From: Chitinophaga pinensis | GTDB lineage: Bacteria > Bacteroidota > Bacteroidia > Chitinophagales > Chitinophagaceae | Reading direction: 5' to 3' | Length of the DNA: 64,000 nt | NCBI GenBank assembly: GCA_902167325.1 | Contig: LR632930.1 | Coordinates: 3,162,001-3,226,000 of the forward strand | Shown here: in pieces, positions 15,711 to 22,902 of the stretch | Layout: each line of letters opens with the position of its first letter | How positions within the stretch are numbered: position 1 is the stretch's first letter | Notes under the pieces: generated by a model | Seen by the model: only the letters and a program-made list of their open reading frames with translations | Told to the model about the DNA's origin: nothing | Database searches by the model: none | Program-made: the position numbers and the translations under genes

Positions 15711-16712
15711 TTAATGTATTAACGGTGTTCTCCTTTCTGCCGTTCCGGTAAGCACAGCTGCGAGTTGCCGGGAAATGGCACCTTCACATAGTTTATCGAG
15801 CCAGAAGAATTCCCCGGCTGCATTCAGCTCGAGGAAGTAATACTTTCCGTCTGGTGTAAGGATGAGGTCTATGGCGCCGTAATTGAGACCGTAGCGGTCC
15901 ATCAGCCGGGAAAGACTATCCGCCACATCCGCCGGCAAATGGTAAGGCCGCCACTGAATGGCAAGTGCTGCCCCTTCTTTCCGCCAGTCGGTTTCCGCAC
16001 CGGCCTGTTGCTGTGAATCGATGCTGAAGGCGAATATCGATGTGCCCACCATATTAACCCGCAGCTCCAGTGCTTTGGGCAGTTTCTCCTGGAAGGTCAT
16101 AGGGCAAAAGCGTAACTGCGGTAATTGCTCGAGGTGATCTTCCCGTATTTCACTGGTAAAAACCACCTGTTCCTGCCCGTCCTGGTATATAGCGAATGCG
16201 CTTTGCATCTTAGCCACAATGGGGCCTTTAACTTCCCGCATAAAGGCTTGCAGCCGCTCCGGATTGTTCGTGATACAGGTAGCAGGTACGAGCAGGCCGC
16301 ATTCTACGGCAAGGCGGAGTTGTTCCTCTTTACTGTCGAGCCGCCGGTATGTGCTGTAACGCTCCAGCTGAAAGCAGGAGAGGGATTCCAGCATGCCGAA
16401 AAGGGTACGGCGTATTTCGCCGGCTGCCGGGGTGAGGTAGGGCTTCTCCAGCACCTGGTCAAGCCCTTCGGCAATATGATAACTGCGCCGGTACCAGACA
16501 GCGGTAAGATCTTCGAGCGGATAAACGCCCGAGCCGTCTTCCAGCAGCAGATGCCGTCGGGAGCCGTGATATTCGGAGGTAAGGCGGGTAACGATTGGGT
16601 AACGGTCTACATCGAACCGGAGTGGCGTTGCACCGGTAGCACTGAGTTGATCCATGACGGATGTTACCGCTTCATTGTCTGCAGAATGTGTGATAATGAG
16701 GACTTTACCCAT
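15711..16712 (-). CDS. MdnC/MvdD-like ATP-grasp graspetide ligase (ester-forming type)
   Basis: This 333-residue ATP-grasp enzyme resembles MdnC/MvdD, which makes the omega-ester (lactone) links in microviridins. Family phrases are LRFCPMTFQEKLPKALELRV (about residues 201-220), DSQQQ, DWRKEGAALAIQW, RYGLNYGAIDLILTPDGKYY (about 274-293) and ELNAAGEFFWLD (about 295-306), all close to MdnC. The acidic Mg/ATP-binding pair is in AIDLILT and FLELN. The N-terminus MGKVLIITHSADNEAV is the pre-ATP-grasp domain. Its start overlaps the stop of the MdnB-like gene by 8 bases, so translation is coupled. Which bond each ligase forms is inferred from resemblance. Confidence 0.9.
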   Translation of the reverse strand: MGKVLIITHSADNEAVTSVMDQLSATGATPLRFDVDRYPIVTRLTSEYHGSRRHLLLEDGSGVYPLEDLTAVWYRRSYHIAEGLDQVLEKPYLTPAAGEIRRTLFGMLESLSCFQLERYSTYRRLDSKEEQLRLAVECGLLVPATCITNNPERLQAFMREVKGPIVAKMQSAFAIYQDGQEQVVFTSEIREDHLEQLPQLRFCPMTFQEKLPKALELRVNMVGTSIFAFSIDSQQQAGAETDWRKEGAALAIQWRPYHLPADVADSLSRLMDRYGLNYGAIDLILTPDGKYYFLELNAAGEFFWLDKLCEGAISRQLAAVLTGTAERRTPLIH

Positions 16713-17670
16713 GCTGTTCTATTCGGTTGACTAATTTCTCGGCGATGGTGGCGGCAATGGGGAAACCAAGGTATTTCTCCAGCATTCCCCACTCGCCCTG
16801 GGGGTTTATTTCGAGGAAAACGTGCTCGCCGTCAGGCTTAAGGATCATGTCTATTGCGCCAAATTGCAGGCCGAGGGAAAGCATCATGTCATGCACCCGC
16901 TGGCAAACTGCCGGTGGCAGTTCATAAGGCTCCCACTGGATGAGGGTGGTATTGCCTGTGCGCCAGTCGGTAAGGTCCGGAGCGCGGAGGCTGCCGGTGA
17001 AGAAATCGCCATCGGCGTATACTACCCGGAGTTCTCTTTCTTTGGGAATATATTCCTGCAGAATCATGGGGCAGGCCGAGAGGGATTCGAGCATAGGCAC
17101 GTCTTCTTTCCGCAGCCGGGTGGTGGGAAAGAAGTCGCCTTTGCCATCCATGGTTTTGGATAATGCGCCATGGAGCTTCACCACAACATCGCCTCCATGA
17201 TCGTCGAAGAAGCGGATGGCATCTTCGGCATGGTTGCTGAAAAGCGTCTGGGGAACGGAAAGTCCGGCCGCCTGGGCGGAGGTGAGCTGCAGGAGCTTAT
17301 TGGCCCCCACGGCATGGTCGAGGTCCATCCGGTTGATCCATGGTACATCGAGCGAGTCGAGGAAAATATGGAGGGAGGTACGATATTCTTTGAGGAAAGC
17401 CGGTACGAATGCGGGATCGAGGGAAGGAGGCACCTGGAGGTCCCACAGCTTCCGGTACCATACGCCTTCAATTTCACGGGAATCGATTACCCGGTTGCCA
17501 CATTGCAGCTGGTACTGAGGCCCGGTGCTGTGGAGGCGGTAACGGAGGCGGTATTTGGTGCCGAATTCATCAGAATTGAAACGGAAGCCCTCATATCCAA
17601 GTGTTTCCAGCTTTTGCTGTACACGGTCTATCGTAAATGTGTCTTGTGCGTGCGTGATGCAGAGTATCAT
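16705..17670 (-). CDS. MdnB/MvdC-like ATP-grasp graspetide ligase (amide-forming type)
   Basis: This ATP-grasp enzyme has 321 residues from ATG 17670 (MILCITHAQDTFTIDRV). An upstream ATG at 17691 would add seven residues, but MdnB homologues begin like the shorter form. It resembles MdnB/MvdC, which forms the omega-amide (lactam) after the esters are made: DTFTIDRVQQKLETLGYEGF, VWYRKLW, SACPMILQEYIPKERELRVV (about residues 192-211), LGLQFGAIDMILKPDGEHVF and EINPQGEWGMLE. The EWGMLE ending separates this branch from the EFFWLE branch of its neighbour. It lies 76 nt after the precursor gene and overlaps the next ligase by 8 bases, making a three-gene operon. Confidence 0.88.
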   Translation of the reverse strand: MILCITHAQDTFTIDRVQQKLETLGYEGFRFNSDEFGTKYRLRYRLHSTGPQYQLQCGNRVIDSREIEGVWYRKLWDLQVPPSLDPAFVPAFLKEYRTSLHIFLDSLDVPWINRMDLDHAVGANKLLQLTSAQAAGLSVPQTLFSNHAEDAIRFFDDHGGDVVVKLHGALSKTMDGKGDFFPTTRLRKEDVPMLESLSACPMILQEYIPKERELRVVYADGDFFTGSLRAPDLTDWRTGNTTLIQWEPYELPPAVCQRVHDMMLSLGLQFGAIDMILKPDGEHVFLEINPQGEWGMLEKYLGFPIAATIAEKLVNRIEQHG

Positions 17671-17746
17671 GGAGAAATTGGCGAATAACAAAAGGGCAAC
17701 AGCTTTTATGCCGTTGCCTTCAAATCTTTTTTATGGGAATAATAGG

Positions 17747-17929
17747 TTACAGTAACCACCATTCCTCATCCCCGTCTGATGGATATTTCTGCGTCTGGTC
17801 AGGCACATCGGCCAGTTTGCTGGTCCAGTAAGAAGTCTCGGAAGATTGTTGGCCTGTAGTATTTTGCTGTTGCTGCGACTCCAGCAGCTGTGCAAAAAAA
17901 GGCTTCAATAGTTTTTCATTGGGTTTCAT
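17747..17929 (-). CDS. Microviridin-type graspetide precursor peptide
   Basis: This 60-residue peptide has both hallmarks of a class I graspetide precursor. Residues 10-17 are PFFAQLLE, matching the PFFARFLE leader helix that docks on the ligases. Residues 46-56 are TQKYPSDGDEE, matching the microviridin core TxKYPSDxE(E/D), followed by WWLL. Predicted links are esters from T46 and S51 to acidic residues and an amide from K48. There are three acids (D54, E55, E56) after D52-G53 where known microviridins have two, so the ring pattern may differ. A partial TSK motif lies at residues 36-38. Microviridins are serine-protease inhibitors. No transporter or N-acetyltransferase gene is adjacent. Confidence 0.92.
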   Translation of the reverse strand: MKPNEKLLKPFFAQLLESQQQQNTTGQQSSETSYWTSKLADVPDQTQKYPSDGDEEWWLL

Positions 17930-18103
17930 GTCAGATCAAATAAATGGGTGGTGAACAATGACTTTTGCTTCTTTTTATATGGTTTAACGGGTATTATCCT
18001 AAGTGAAGGCCCCGTACATTTAAATAGGACATTCAAGTTAAAATTTTTACAGGAAAGAAAAAAATCAAATTCAGTAATTTGCCGGCGTATTAAAATTTAA
18101 GCA

Positions 18104-19234
18104 TTGAGAATTGGTTTCGACGCCAAAAGGGCCTACCAGAACCGCACAGGTTTAGGTAATTACAGCCGTACACTGGTCACTTCCCTGGCAGAATATTACC
18201 CTGAGCATGAATATGTGCTGTTTGCTCCCAAGGAAAAACCCCTGTACCAGCCCCCGCCGGCCGTGGCTACCATCACCCCCCAAAGCTTCCTGCACCGTAT
18301 GCTCAAGCCGGTATGGAGAAGCCGCTGGGTATCAGGTGAGTTGAAAAGTCATGGTATAGACATTTTTCATGGCCTCAGTGCCGAGCTGCCCTTCGGGATC
18401 CATAAAACAGGCGTGCGCAGTACCGTTACCATGCACGATCTCATTTTTGAACGCTATCCCGGCCAGTACAACCCCATCGACGTAGCCACTTACCGCAAAA
18501 AGGCCCGTTATGCCTGTGAAGCGGCCGATCAGGTGATCGCCATCAGCAGTCAGACCAAGGCTGATCTCATGGAGTTCTACCGCGTACCCGAATCGAAGAT
18601 CCCCGTATGCTATCAGGCCTGCGACCCATCTTTCCAGGTGCCCCGCAATCCGCAGGTCATCCGCGAGATGCTGGTCCGCTACCAACTCCCCTCCGAATAC
18701 TTCCTCTACGTAGGCTCCGTTATCGAACGGAAGAACCTCGCCCGCATTGCTGAAGCCATGTTCCAGCTCAAGGGGCGGCTCAATGTGCCGCTGGTAGTAT
18801 TGGGTGATGGGGGCAGTTACAAAAAGAAAGTAAAGCGCTATTTAGCAGATAAAGGCCTCGTTAGCCGGGTGATCTGGCTCAACGAAGAGTCGGAATTCAG
18901 CTTCCGTGACCTTCCCGCCCTATACCAGGGCGCTGTGGCGCTACTTTATCCTTCCACCTTCGAGGGTTTTGGTATTCCCATACTGGAAGCCCTCTGGAGC
19001 GAAACCCCCGTAGTCACCTCCACAGGCTCCTGCTTCGCGGAAACCGGCGGTAATGCTGCCCTGTATGTAGACCCCTTCAGCGTGGAAAGCATTGCCGATG
19101 GCATGGTCCGGTTGGCTGAAGATGCCGCCCTGCGTAAGGATATGACGGAGAAGGGGATCATCCACGCACAAAACTTCACGCCGGAGAAATGTGCAGACGG
19201 GGTGATGAACGTGTATAAAAACATCCTGACATGA
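18104..19234 (+). CDS. Family 4 glycosyltransferase
   Basis: This 376-residue GT-B enzyme transfers a sugar from a nucleotide-sugar donor; acceptor unknown. The start is a TTG at 18104, because the upstream in-frame codons hit a stop at 18098 and the product MRIGFDAKRAYQNRTGLGNY has the exact GT4 N-terminus (Gly-rich acceptor loop). The donor-site motif EGFGIPILEALWSETPVVTS (about residues 287-306) holds the family E-x7-E pair, and VGSVIERKNLARIAEA is the GT4 linker phrase. No signal peptide is seen, so it is cytosolic, possibly for envelope polysaccharide. It overlaps tsaC by 4 bases and heads a tsaC-cca operon. Confidence 0.87.
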   Translation: MRIGFDAKRAYQNRTGLGNYSRTLVTSLAEYYPEHEYVLFAPKEKPLYQPPPAVATITPQSFLHRMLKPVWRSRWVSGELKSHGIDIFHGLSAELPFGIHKTGVRSTVTMHDLIFERYPGQYNPIDVATYRKKARYACEAADQVIAISSQTKADLMEFYRVPESKIPVCYQACDPSFQVPRNPQVIREMLVRYQLPSEYFLYVGSVIERKNLARIAEAMFQLKGRLNVPLVVLGDGGSYKKKVKRYLADKGLVSRVIWLNEESEFSFRDLPALYQGAVALLYPSTFEGFGIPILEALWSETPVVTSTGSCFAETGGNAALYVDPFSVESIADGMVRLAEDAALRKDMTEKGIIHAQNFTPEKCADGVMNVYKNILT

Positions 19235-19803
19235 CCGGTTTTGAGAACGATATCGTCCACAGCCTCGATGCTCTCCGCTCCGGAGGCACCATTCTATATC
19301 CCACCGATACTATTTGGGGGCTGGGCTGCGATGCCACCAATGAGGCCGCCGTGCAGCGTATCTATCAGCTAAAGCAGCGGGATGAGGCTAAAAGTCTGGT
19401 AGTACTCATGGCTGATGTGAAGGATCTGATGAAATACCTCGCATCGCCGCCTCCCGATATTGCGGAGGTGCTGGCCGGGTTCGACCGCCCCACCACCGTG
19501 ATCTATGAAGGTGCCCTGCATTTCGCTCCCAATGTCATCAATCAGGACGGGACCATTGCCATCCGGCTGGTGCAGGATACTTTCTGCCGCCACCTCGTTA
19601 AACGCCTCCGCAAGCCGCTCGTTTCCACCTCCGCCAATATTTCCGGTATGCCGTCACCTGCCAGCTTCAGGGATGTTTCCCCGGCTATCAGGGAAGGGGT
19701 GGACTATGTGGTGGAGCACCGTCAGCACGACGAAACCCCGGCACGTCCTTCGCGTATTGTGCGTATCAGGAAAGACGGAACACTGGAAATCATCCGGGAT
19801 TAA
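19231..19803 (+). CDS. tsaC: Threonylcarbamoyl-AMP synthase (TsaC/Sua5/YrdC family)
   Basis: This 190-residue enzyme makes threonylcarbamoyl-AMP from Thr, bicarbonate and ATP for t6A at position 37 of ANN-decoding tRNAs. Motifs are SGGTILYPTDTIWGLGCDAT (about residues 17-36), IYQLKQRDEAKSLVVLM, the nucleotide-site phrase GTIAIRLVQD and KPLVSTSANISGMPSPASF (about 128-146). The length matches the short TsaC form without the extra Sua5 C-terminal domain. ATG overlaps the glycosyltransferase stop (ATGA), so translation is probably coupled. It is followed 30 nt later by the CCA-adding enzyme, which has its own -7 box. Confidence 0.93.
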   Translation: MTGFENDIVHSLDALRSGGTILYPTDTIWGLGCDATNEAAVQRIYQLKQRDEAKSLVVLMADVKDLMKYLASPPPDIAEVLAGFDRPTTVIYEGALHFAPNVINQDGTIAIRLVQDTFCRHLVKRLRKPLVSTSANISGMPSPASFRDVSPAIREGVDYVVEHRQHDETPARPSRIVRIRKDGTLEIIRD

Positions 19804-19805
19804 AC

Positions 19806-19813
19806 TACTTTTG
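19806..19813 (+). promoter_or_regulatory. Candidate -7 box TACTTTTG for cca
   Basis: TACTTTTG matches TAnnTTTG and lies 20 nt upstream of the start at 19834. A -33 box is not clear, so this may only add to read-through from the glycosyltransferase-tsaC genes. Confidence 0.45.
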
Positions 19814-19833
19814 CGCCTTTAAACGGTAGACTA

Positions 19834-21255
19834 ATGATGGAAATTCCCTGTACAAAACGGGAAATGGATTTATTTGAACGCGTGGCGGAAGCGGCACGGC
19901 AGATTGGCGTTCCCTGCTATCTGATCGGCGGATTCGTACGTGATAAACTGTTGAACAGGCCTACGAAAGACGTGGATATCGTTTGCGTGGGAGACGGCAT
20001 TGCCCTGGCTCACCAGGTAGCTTCGCTGCTCGACCCTAACCTCAGAGTCAATTATTTCAAAACATACGGCACCGCCCAGATCAGATTCGATGAGATCGAA
20101 ATGGAATTCGTGGGTGCCCGCAGAGAAAGTTATCGCGACCACTCCCGGAACCCCGAGGTGGAACCCGGTACACTTGAAGATGATCAGCTCCGCCGCGATT
20201 TTACCATCAACGCGCTGGCTATCAGTCTTAATGAAGCCGATTACGGTAAGCTCATTGATCCCTTTAACGGGCTGGCGGATATGGAGCACAAACTCATCCG
20301 TACCCCGCTGGAACCCGGGCAAACATTCAGTGACGATCCGCTGCGTATGATGCGCGCCATCCGCTTCGCCAGCCAGCTGCATTATACCATCATGCCCGAA
20401 ACATTTCAGGCCATACAGGATAATGCCGGCAGGATTAAGATCATTTCCCAGGAAAGGATCACGGATGAGCTGAATAAGATTATGCTTAGCTCTAAACCCT
20501 CCGTAGGCCTGGATCTGTTGTATAAATCCGGTATCCTGAAAATCATCTTCCCCCAGATGATAGATCTGGTAGGCGTGGAGATGCTGGAAGGTAAAGGACA
20601 TAAGGATAATTTCTATCATACCCTGCAGGTGGTAGATAATATAGCAGTGAATACGCCCGACCTCTGGCTTCGCTGGGCGGCTTTACTGCACGATATTGCA
20701 AAACCCGCCACCAAGAAGTTTGAACCGGGGCATGGGTGGACCTTCCACGGGCACGATGCAGTGGGAGGGAAGATGGTTCCGCGCATTTTTACACGGTTGA
20801 AACTGCCGCAGAATGAGAAAATGCGGCTGGTGAAGAAGCTGGTAGAACTGCATTTGCGCCCTATCAGTCTTACAAAGGAAAATATCACCGACTCGGCTAT
20901 ACGCCGCCTGTTGTTTGATGCAGGCGAAGATCTGGAAGCACTCATGATGTTGTGTGAAGCGGATATTACTTCCAAAAACCGCGCGAAAGTGCGCCGCTAC
21001 CTCGAAAATTTCGAACTGGTACGCGAAAGACTGAAGGAAGTGGAAGAAAGCGATCGTATCCGCAACTGGCAGCCCCCTGTTACCGGTGAATTAATCATGG
21101 AAACCTTCGGATTAAAGCCCGGAAAAATGGTGGGCGACCTTAAAAGTGCTATTCGCGAAGCAATCCTCGATGGGGAGATCAGCAATAATTATGATGATGC
21201 ATATGCATTTATGTTGAGAAAAGCAGCTGAACTAAACTTGACCCCTGTTAAATAA
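19834..21255 (+). CDS. cca: CCA tRNA nucleotidyltransferase with HD domain
   Basis: This 473-residue enzyme adds CCA to tRNA 3' ends; tRNA-Leu here lacks an encoded CCA. The class II nucleotidyltransferase head has GGFVRDKLLNRPTKDVDIVC (about residues 32-51, the DxD pair) and RRDFTINALAI (about 124-134), then TFSDDPLRMMRAIRFASQL (template site). The C-terminal HD domain, about residues 245-330, shows RWAALLHDIAKPATKKFEP and FHGHDAVGGKMV; HD-type CCA enzymes can have phosphohydrolase activity. Start ATG 19834 is followed in frame by a second ATG at 19837. Cytosolic. Confidence 0.93.
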   Translation: MMEIPCTKREMDLFERVAEAARQIGVPCYLIGGFVRDKLLNRPTKDVDIVCVGDGIALAHQVASLLDPNLRVNYFKTYGTAQIRFDEIEMEFVGARRESYRDHSRNPEVEPGTLEDDQLRRDFTINALAISLNEADYGKLIDPFNGLADMEHKLIRTPLEPGQTFSDDPLRMMRAIRFASQLHYTIMPETFQAIQDNAGRIKIISQERITDELNKIMLSSKPSVGLDLLYKSGILKIIFPQMIDLVGVEMLEGKGHKDNFYHTLQVVDNIAVNTPDLWLRWAALLHDIAKPATKKFEPGHGWTFHGHDAVGGKMVPRIFTRLKLPQNEKMRLVKKLVELHLRPISLTKENITDSAIRRLLFDAGEDLEALMMLCEADITSKNRAKVRRYLENFELVRERLKEVEESDRIRNWQPPVTGELIMETFGLKPGKMVGDLKSAIREAILDGEISNNYDDAYAFMLRKAAELNLTPVK

Positions 21256-21268
21256 TTTGGTATTTTTG
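21238..21268 (+). promoter_or_regulatory. Promoter of the pRiA4b-like gene (-33 TTG, -7 TATTTTTG)
   Basis: TATTTTTG at 21261-21268 is a full TAnnTTTG match, with TTG at 21238-21240 giving a 20-nt spacer. It lies 22 nt before the start at 21291, partly inside the end of cca. Confidence 0.6.
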
Positions 21269-21290
21269 CCCATACAATATTGTAAATCAT

Positions 21291-21866
21291 ATGCCGGTAT
21301 TGAAGTTCAGAGTTTATTGGGAAGAAGACGAAAGTGTCTACAGGGATATCGTTGTAAAGCCCAGTCAGAATTTTATGCAGTTTCACCAGGCCATCCTGAC
21401 AGCATATGAGTTTGACTCGAAGCATAAGGCAACCTTTTTCCGCAGCAATGATAACTGGCAACGTGGCCGGGAAATCCTGCTTGAGAAAGATGCGGCGGCC
21501 CGTAAAGCTGAACCGCTCCTTATGACCGATACGCCCATCGGCGCAATGGTCAGGGACCCTAACCAGAAATTTATCTACCTCTACGATTATGCCAAGAACT
21601 GGGTGTTTTTGGTAGAACTGATCGCAGTAGCCAAAGAGGAAAATGCCAAACTAAGCTATCCCGCTGTTGTACGGAAGGAAGGGCTAGCCCCCAGCCAGTA
21701 CGGCACCAAAGGTCTCATCGGCGATAAGCTGGTGGAGATGGAGGAAAAGTATGACCTCAACCGCGAAGGCATGTCGGAAGACGGCTTCGGGGAAGAAGGG
21801 GAGGAAAGCGAAAGTGAAGACGATGGCAGCGAAGAAGGCGGCGCCGAAGAAGAAAATATGTTTTAG
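21291..21866 (+). CDS. Plasmid pRiA4b ORF-3-like family protein
   Basis: This 191-residue protein fits the pRiA4b ORF-3-like family (recognised by motif recall): MPVLKFRVYWEEDESVYRDI, a HQAILTAYEFDSKHKATFF segment with the pattern LHxxIxxAFxWxxxHxxxF, and FIYLYDYAKNWVFLVEL (about residues 93-109) like the family YxYDFGDxWxHxIxV core. Function of the family is unknown. The C-terminal ~35 residues are a low-complexity acidic tail (GEEGEESESEDDGSEEGGAE). It has its own promoter and a terminator just after its stop, so it is expressed alone, between cca and miaA. Cytosolic. Confidence 0.8.
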   Translation: MPVLKFRVYWEEDESVYRDIVVKPSQNFMQFHQAILTAYEFDSKHKATFFRSNDNWQRGREILLEKDAAARKAEPLLMTDTPIGAMVRDPNQKFIYLYDYAKNWVFLVELIAVAKEENAKLSYPAVVRKEGLAPSQYGTKGLIGDKLVEMEEKYDLNREGMSEDGFGEEGEESESEDDGSEEGGAEEENMF

Positions 21867-21872
21867 CATACT

Positions 21873-21899
21873 CCCGGCGCTCCCCGCGCCGGGCTTTTT
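21873..21899 (+). terminator. Terminator just before the miaA start
   Basis: CCCGGCGC-TCCCC-GCGCCGGG is an 8-bp GC stem followed by CTTTTT. It ends five bases before the miaA ATG at 21905, so it overlaps the region where miaA would need its ribosome site. It ends the pRiA4b-like transcript and may attenuate miaA. Confidence 0.82.
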
Positions 21900-21904
21900 A
21901 TTAT

Positions 21905-22813
21905 ATGAAGAAGACGGTCATCCTGGTAGCCGGCCCCACCGCAGTGGGTAAAACCGCGACGGCCATCCGCCTGGCGGAAATGTTGGGTACGCAGATTATT
22001 TCCGCGGATTCCCGGCAGTGTTACAGGGAGATCTCCATTGGAACTGCCAAGCCCTCACCTGAAGAACTCGCCGCCGTCCGGCATTACTTCATTGATTCCC
22101 ACACCATCGCCGAAGAAGTGAACGCTGCTAAATATGAAGAGCTGGCTATGAGCTATGCGGCGGATATCTTTTCCAAGAACGATACACTCGTTTTAACAGG
22201 CGGTACCGGCTTATATATCCGTGCATTCCTTGAAGGGATGGACGAAATGCCCCCTGTGCCCGCATCTGTTCGTGAGGCTGTTCGGAATACTTATGCAGAA
22301 AAAGGACTGGCATGGCTGCAGGAAGAACTACAGTTGAAGGATCCCGCATTCTACGAAGCCGCGGAGATTCACAACCCTCACCGCCTTATCCGCGCACTTG
22401 AAATATTCGAAGCAACTGGTCAATCTATCTCCACCTTCCGCACCAAATCTGCCCGCCCGCGCGATTTCAGGGTTATCAAAATAGGGCTGGAGCTTCCTAA
22501 AGAACTGCTGCATGCCAATATCCACAAACGGGTGGATATGATGTTGGCCCAGGGTCTTGTGGAAGAAGTGCGCAATGTATTGCCATACCGGCAACACAAC
22601 GCCCTGCAAACCGTTGGCTATACTGAAATCTTCCAGTACCTCGACGGTCAAATTACCCTTGATGCTGCAATAGAAGGTATCAAAACACACACACGTCAAT
22701 ACGCCAAGCGCCAGCTTACCTGGTTCCGCCGCGATCCGGAACTTTCCTGGTTCGATGCACGCGCGTCAGAGGAAGTAGCAGGTTTCGTACAGGAAATGCT
22801 CTCCCGGAGTTAA
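21905..22813 (+). CDS. miaA: tRNA dimethylallyltransferase
   Basis: This 302-residue enzyme puts a dimethylallyl group on N6 of A37 in UNN-decoding tRNAs. MKKTVILVAGPTAVGKTATA (residues 1-20) has the P-loop GPTAVGKT. DSRQCYREISIGTAKPSPEE (about 34-53) and LTGGTGLYIRAFLEGMDEMP hold the substrate residues, and TRQYAKRQLTWFRRDPELSW (about 263-282) is the C-terminal tRNA-binding motif. Length is normal for bacterial MiaA. The ATG follows a strong hairpin by five bases, so its expression route (own promoter inside 21291-21866, or read-through) is not clear. Confidence 0.94.
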   Translation: MKKTVILVAGPTAVGKTATAIRLAEMLGTQIISADSRQCYREISIGTAKPSPEELAAVRHYFIDSHTIAEEVNAAKYEELAMSYAADIFSKNDTLVLTGGTGLYIRAFLEGMDEMPPVPASVREAVRNTYAEKGLAWLQEELQLKDPAFYEAAEIHNPHRLIRALEIFEATGQSISTFRTKSARPRDFRVIKIGLELPKELLHANIHKRVDMMLAQGLVEEVRNVLPYRQHNALQTVGYTEIFQYLDGQITLDAAIEGIKTHTRQYAKRQLTWFRRDPELSWFDARASEEVAGFVQEMLSRS

Positions 22814-22848
22814 TAGTTATATCCAAATTGCGCTTCGCTATGGGGCAT

Positions 22849-22883
22849 AAAAAAAGGAAGCGTTTGCACACTTCCTGTTTTTT
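22849..22883. terminator. Bidirectional terminator between miaA and the FadL-like gene
   Basis: AAAAAAAGGAAG-(10 nt)-CTTCCTGTTTTTT forms a 6-bp stem extended by A-T pairs, with T-runs on both strands. It lies between the convergent miaA and the porin gene. Confidence 0.75.
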
Positions 22884-22902
22884 GTATCCGGAATTTATAT
22901 TG

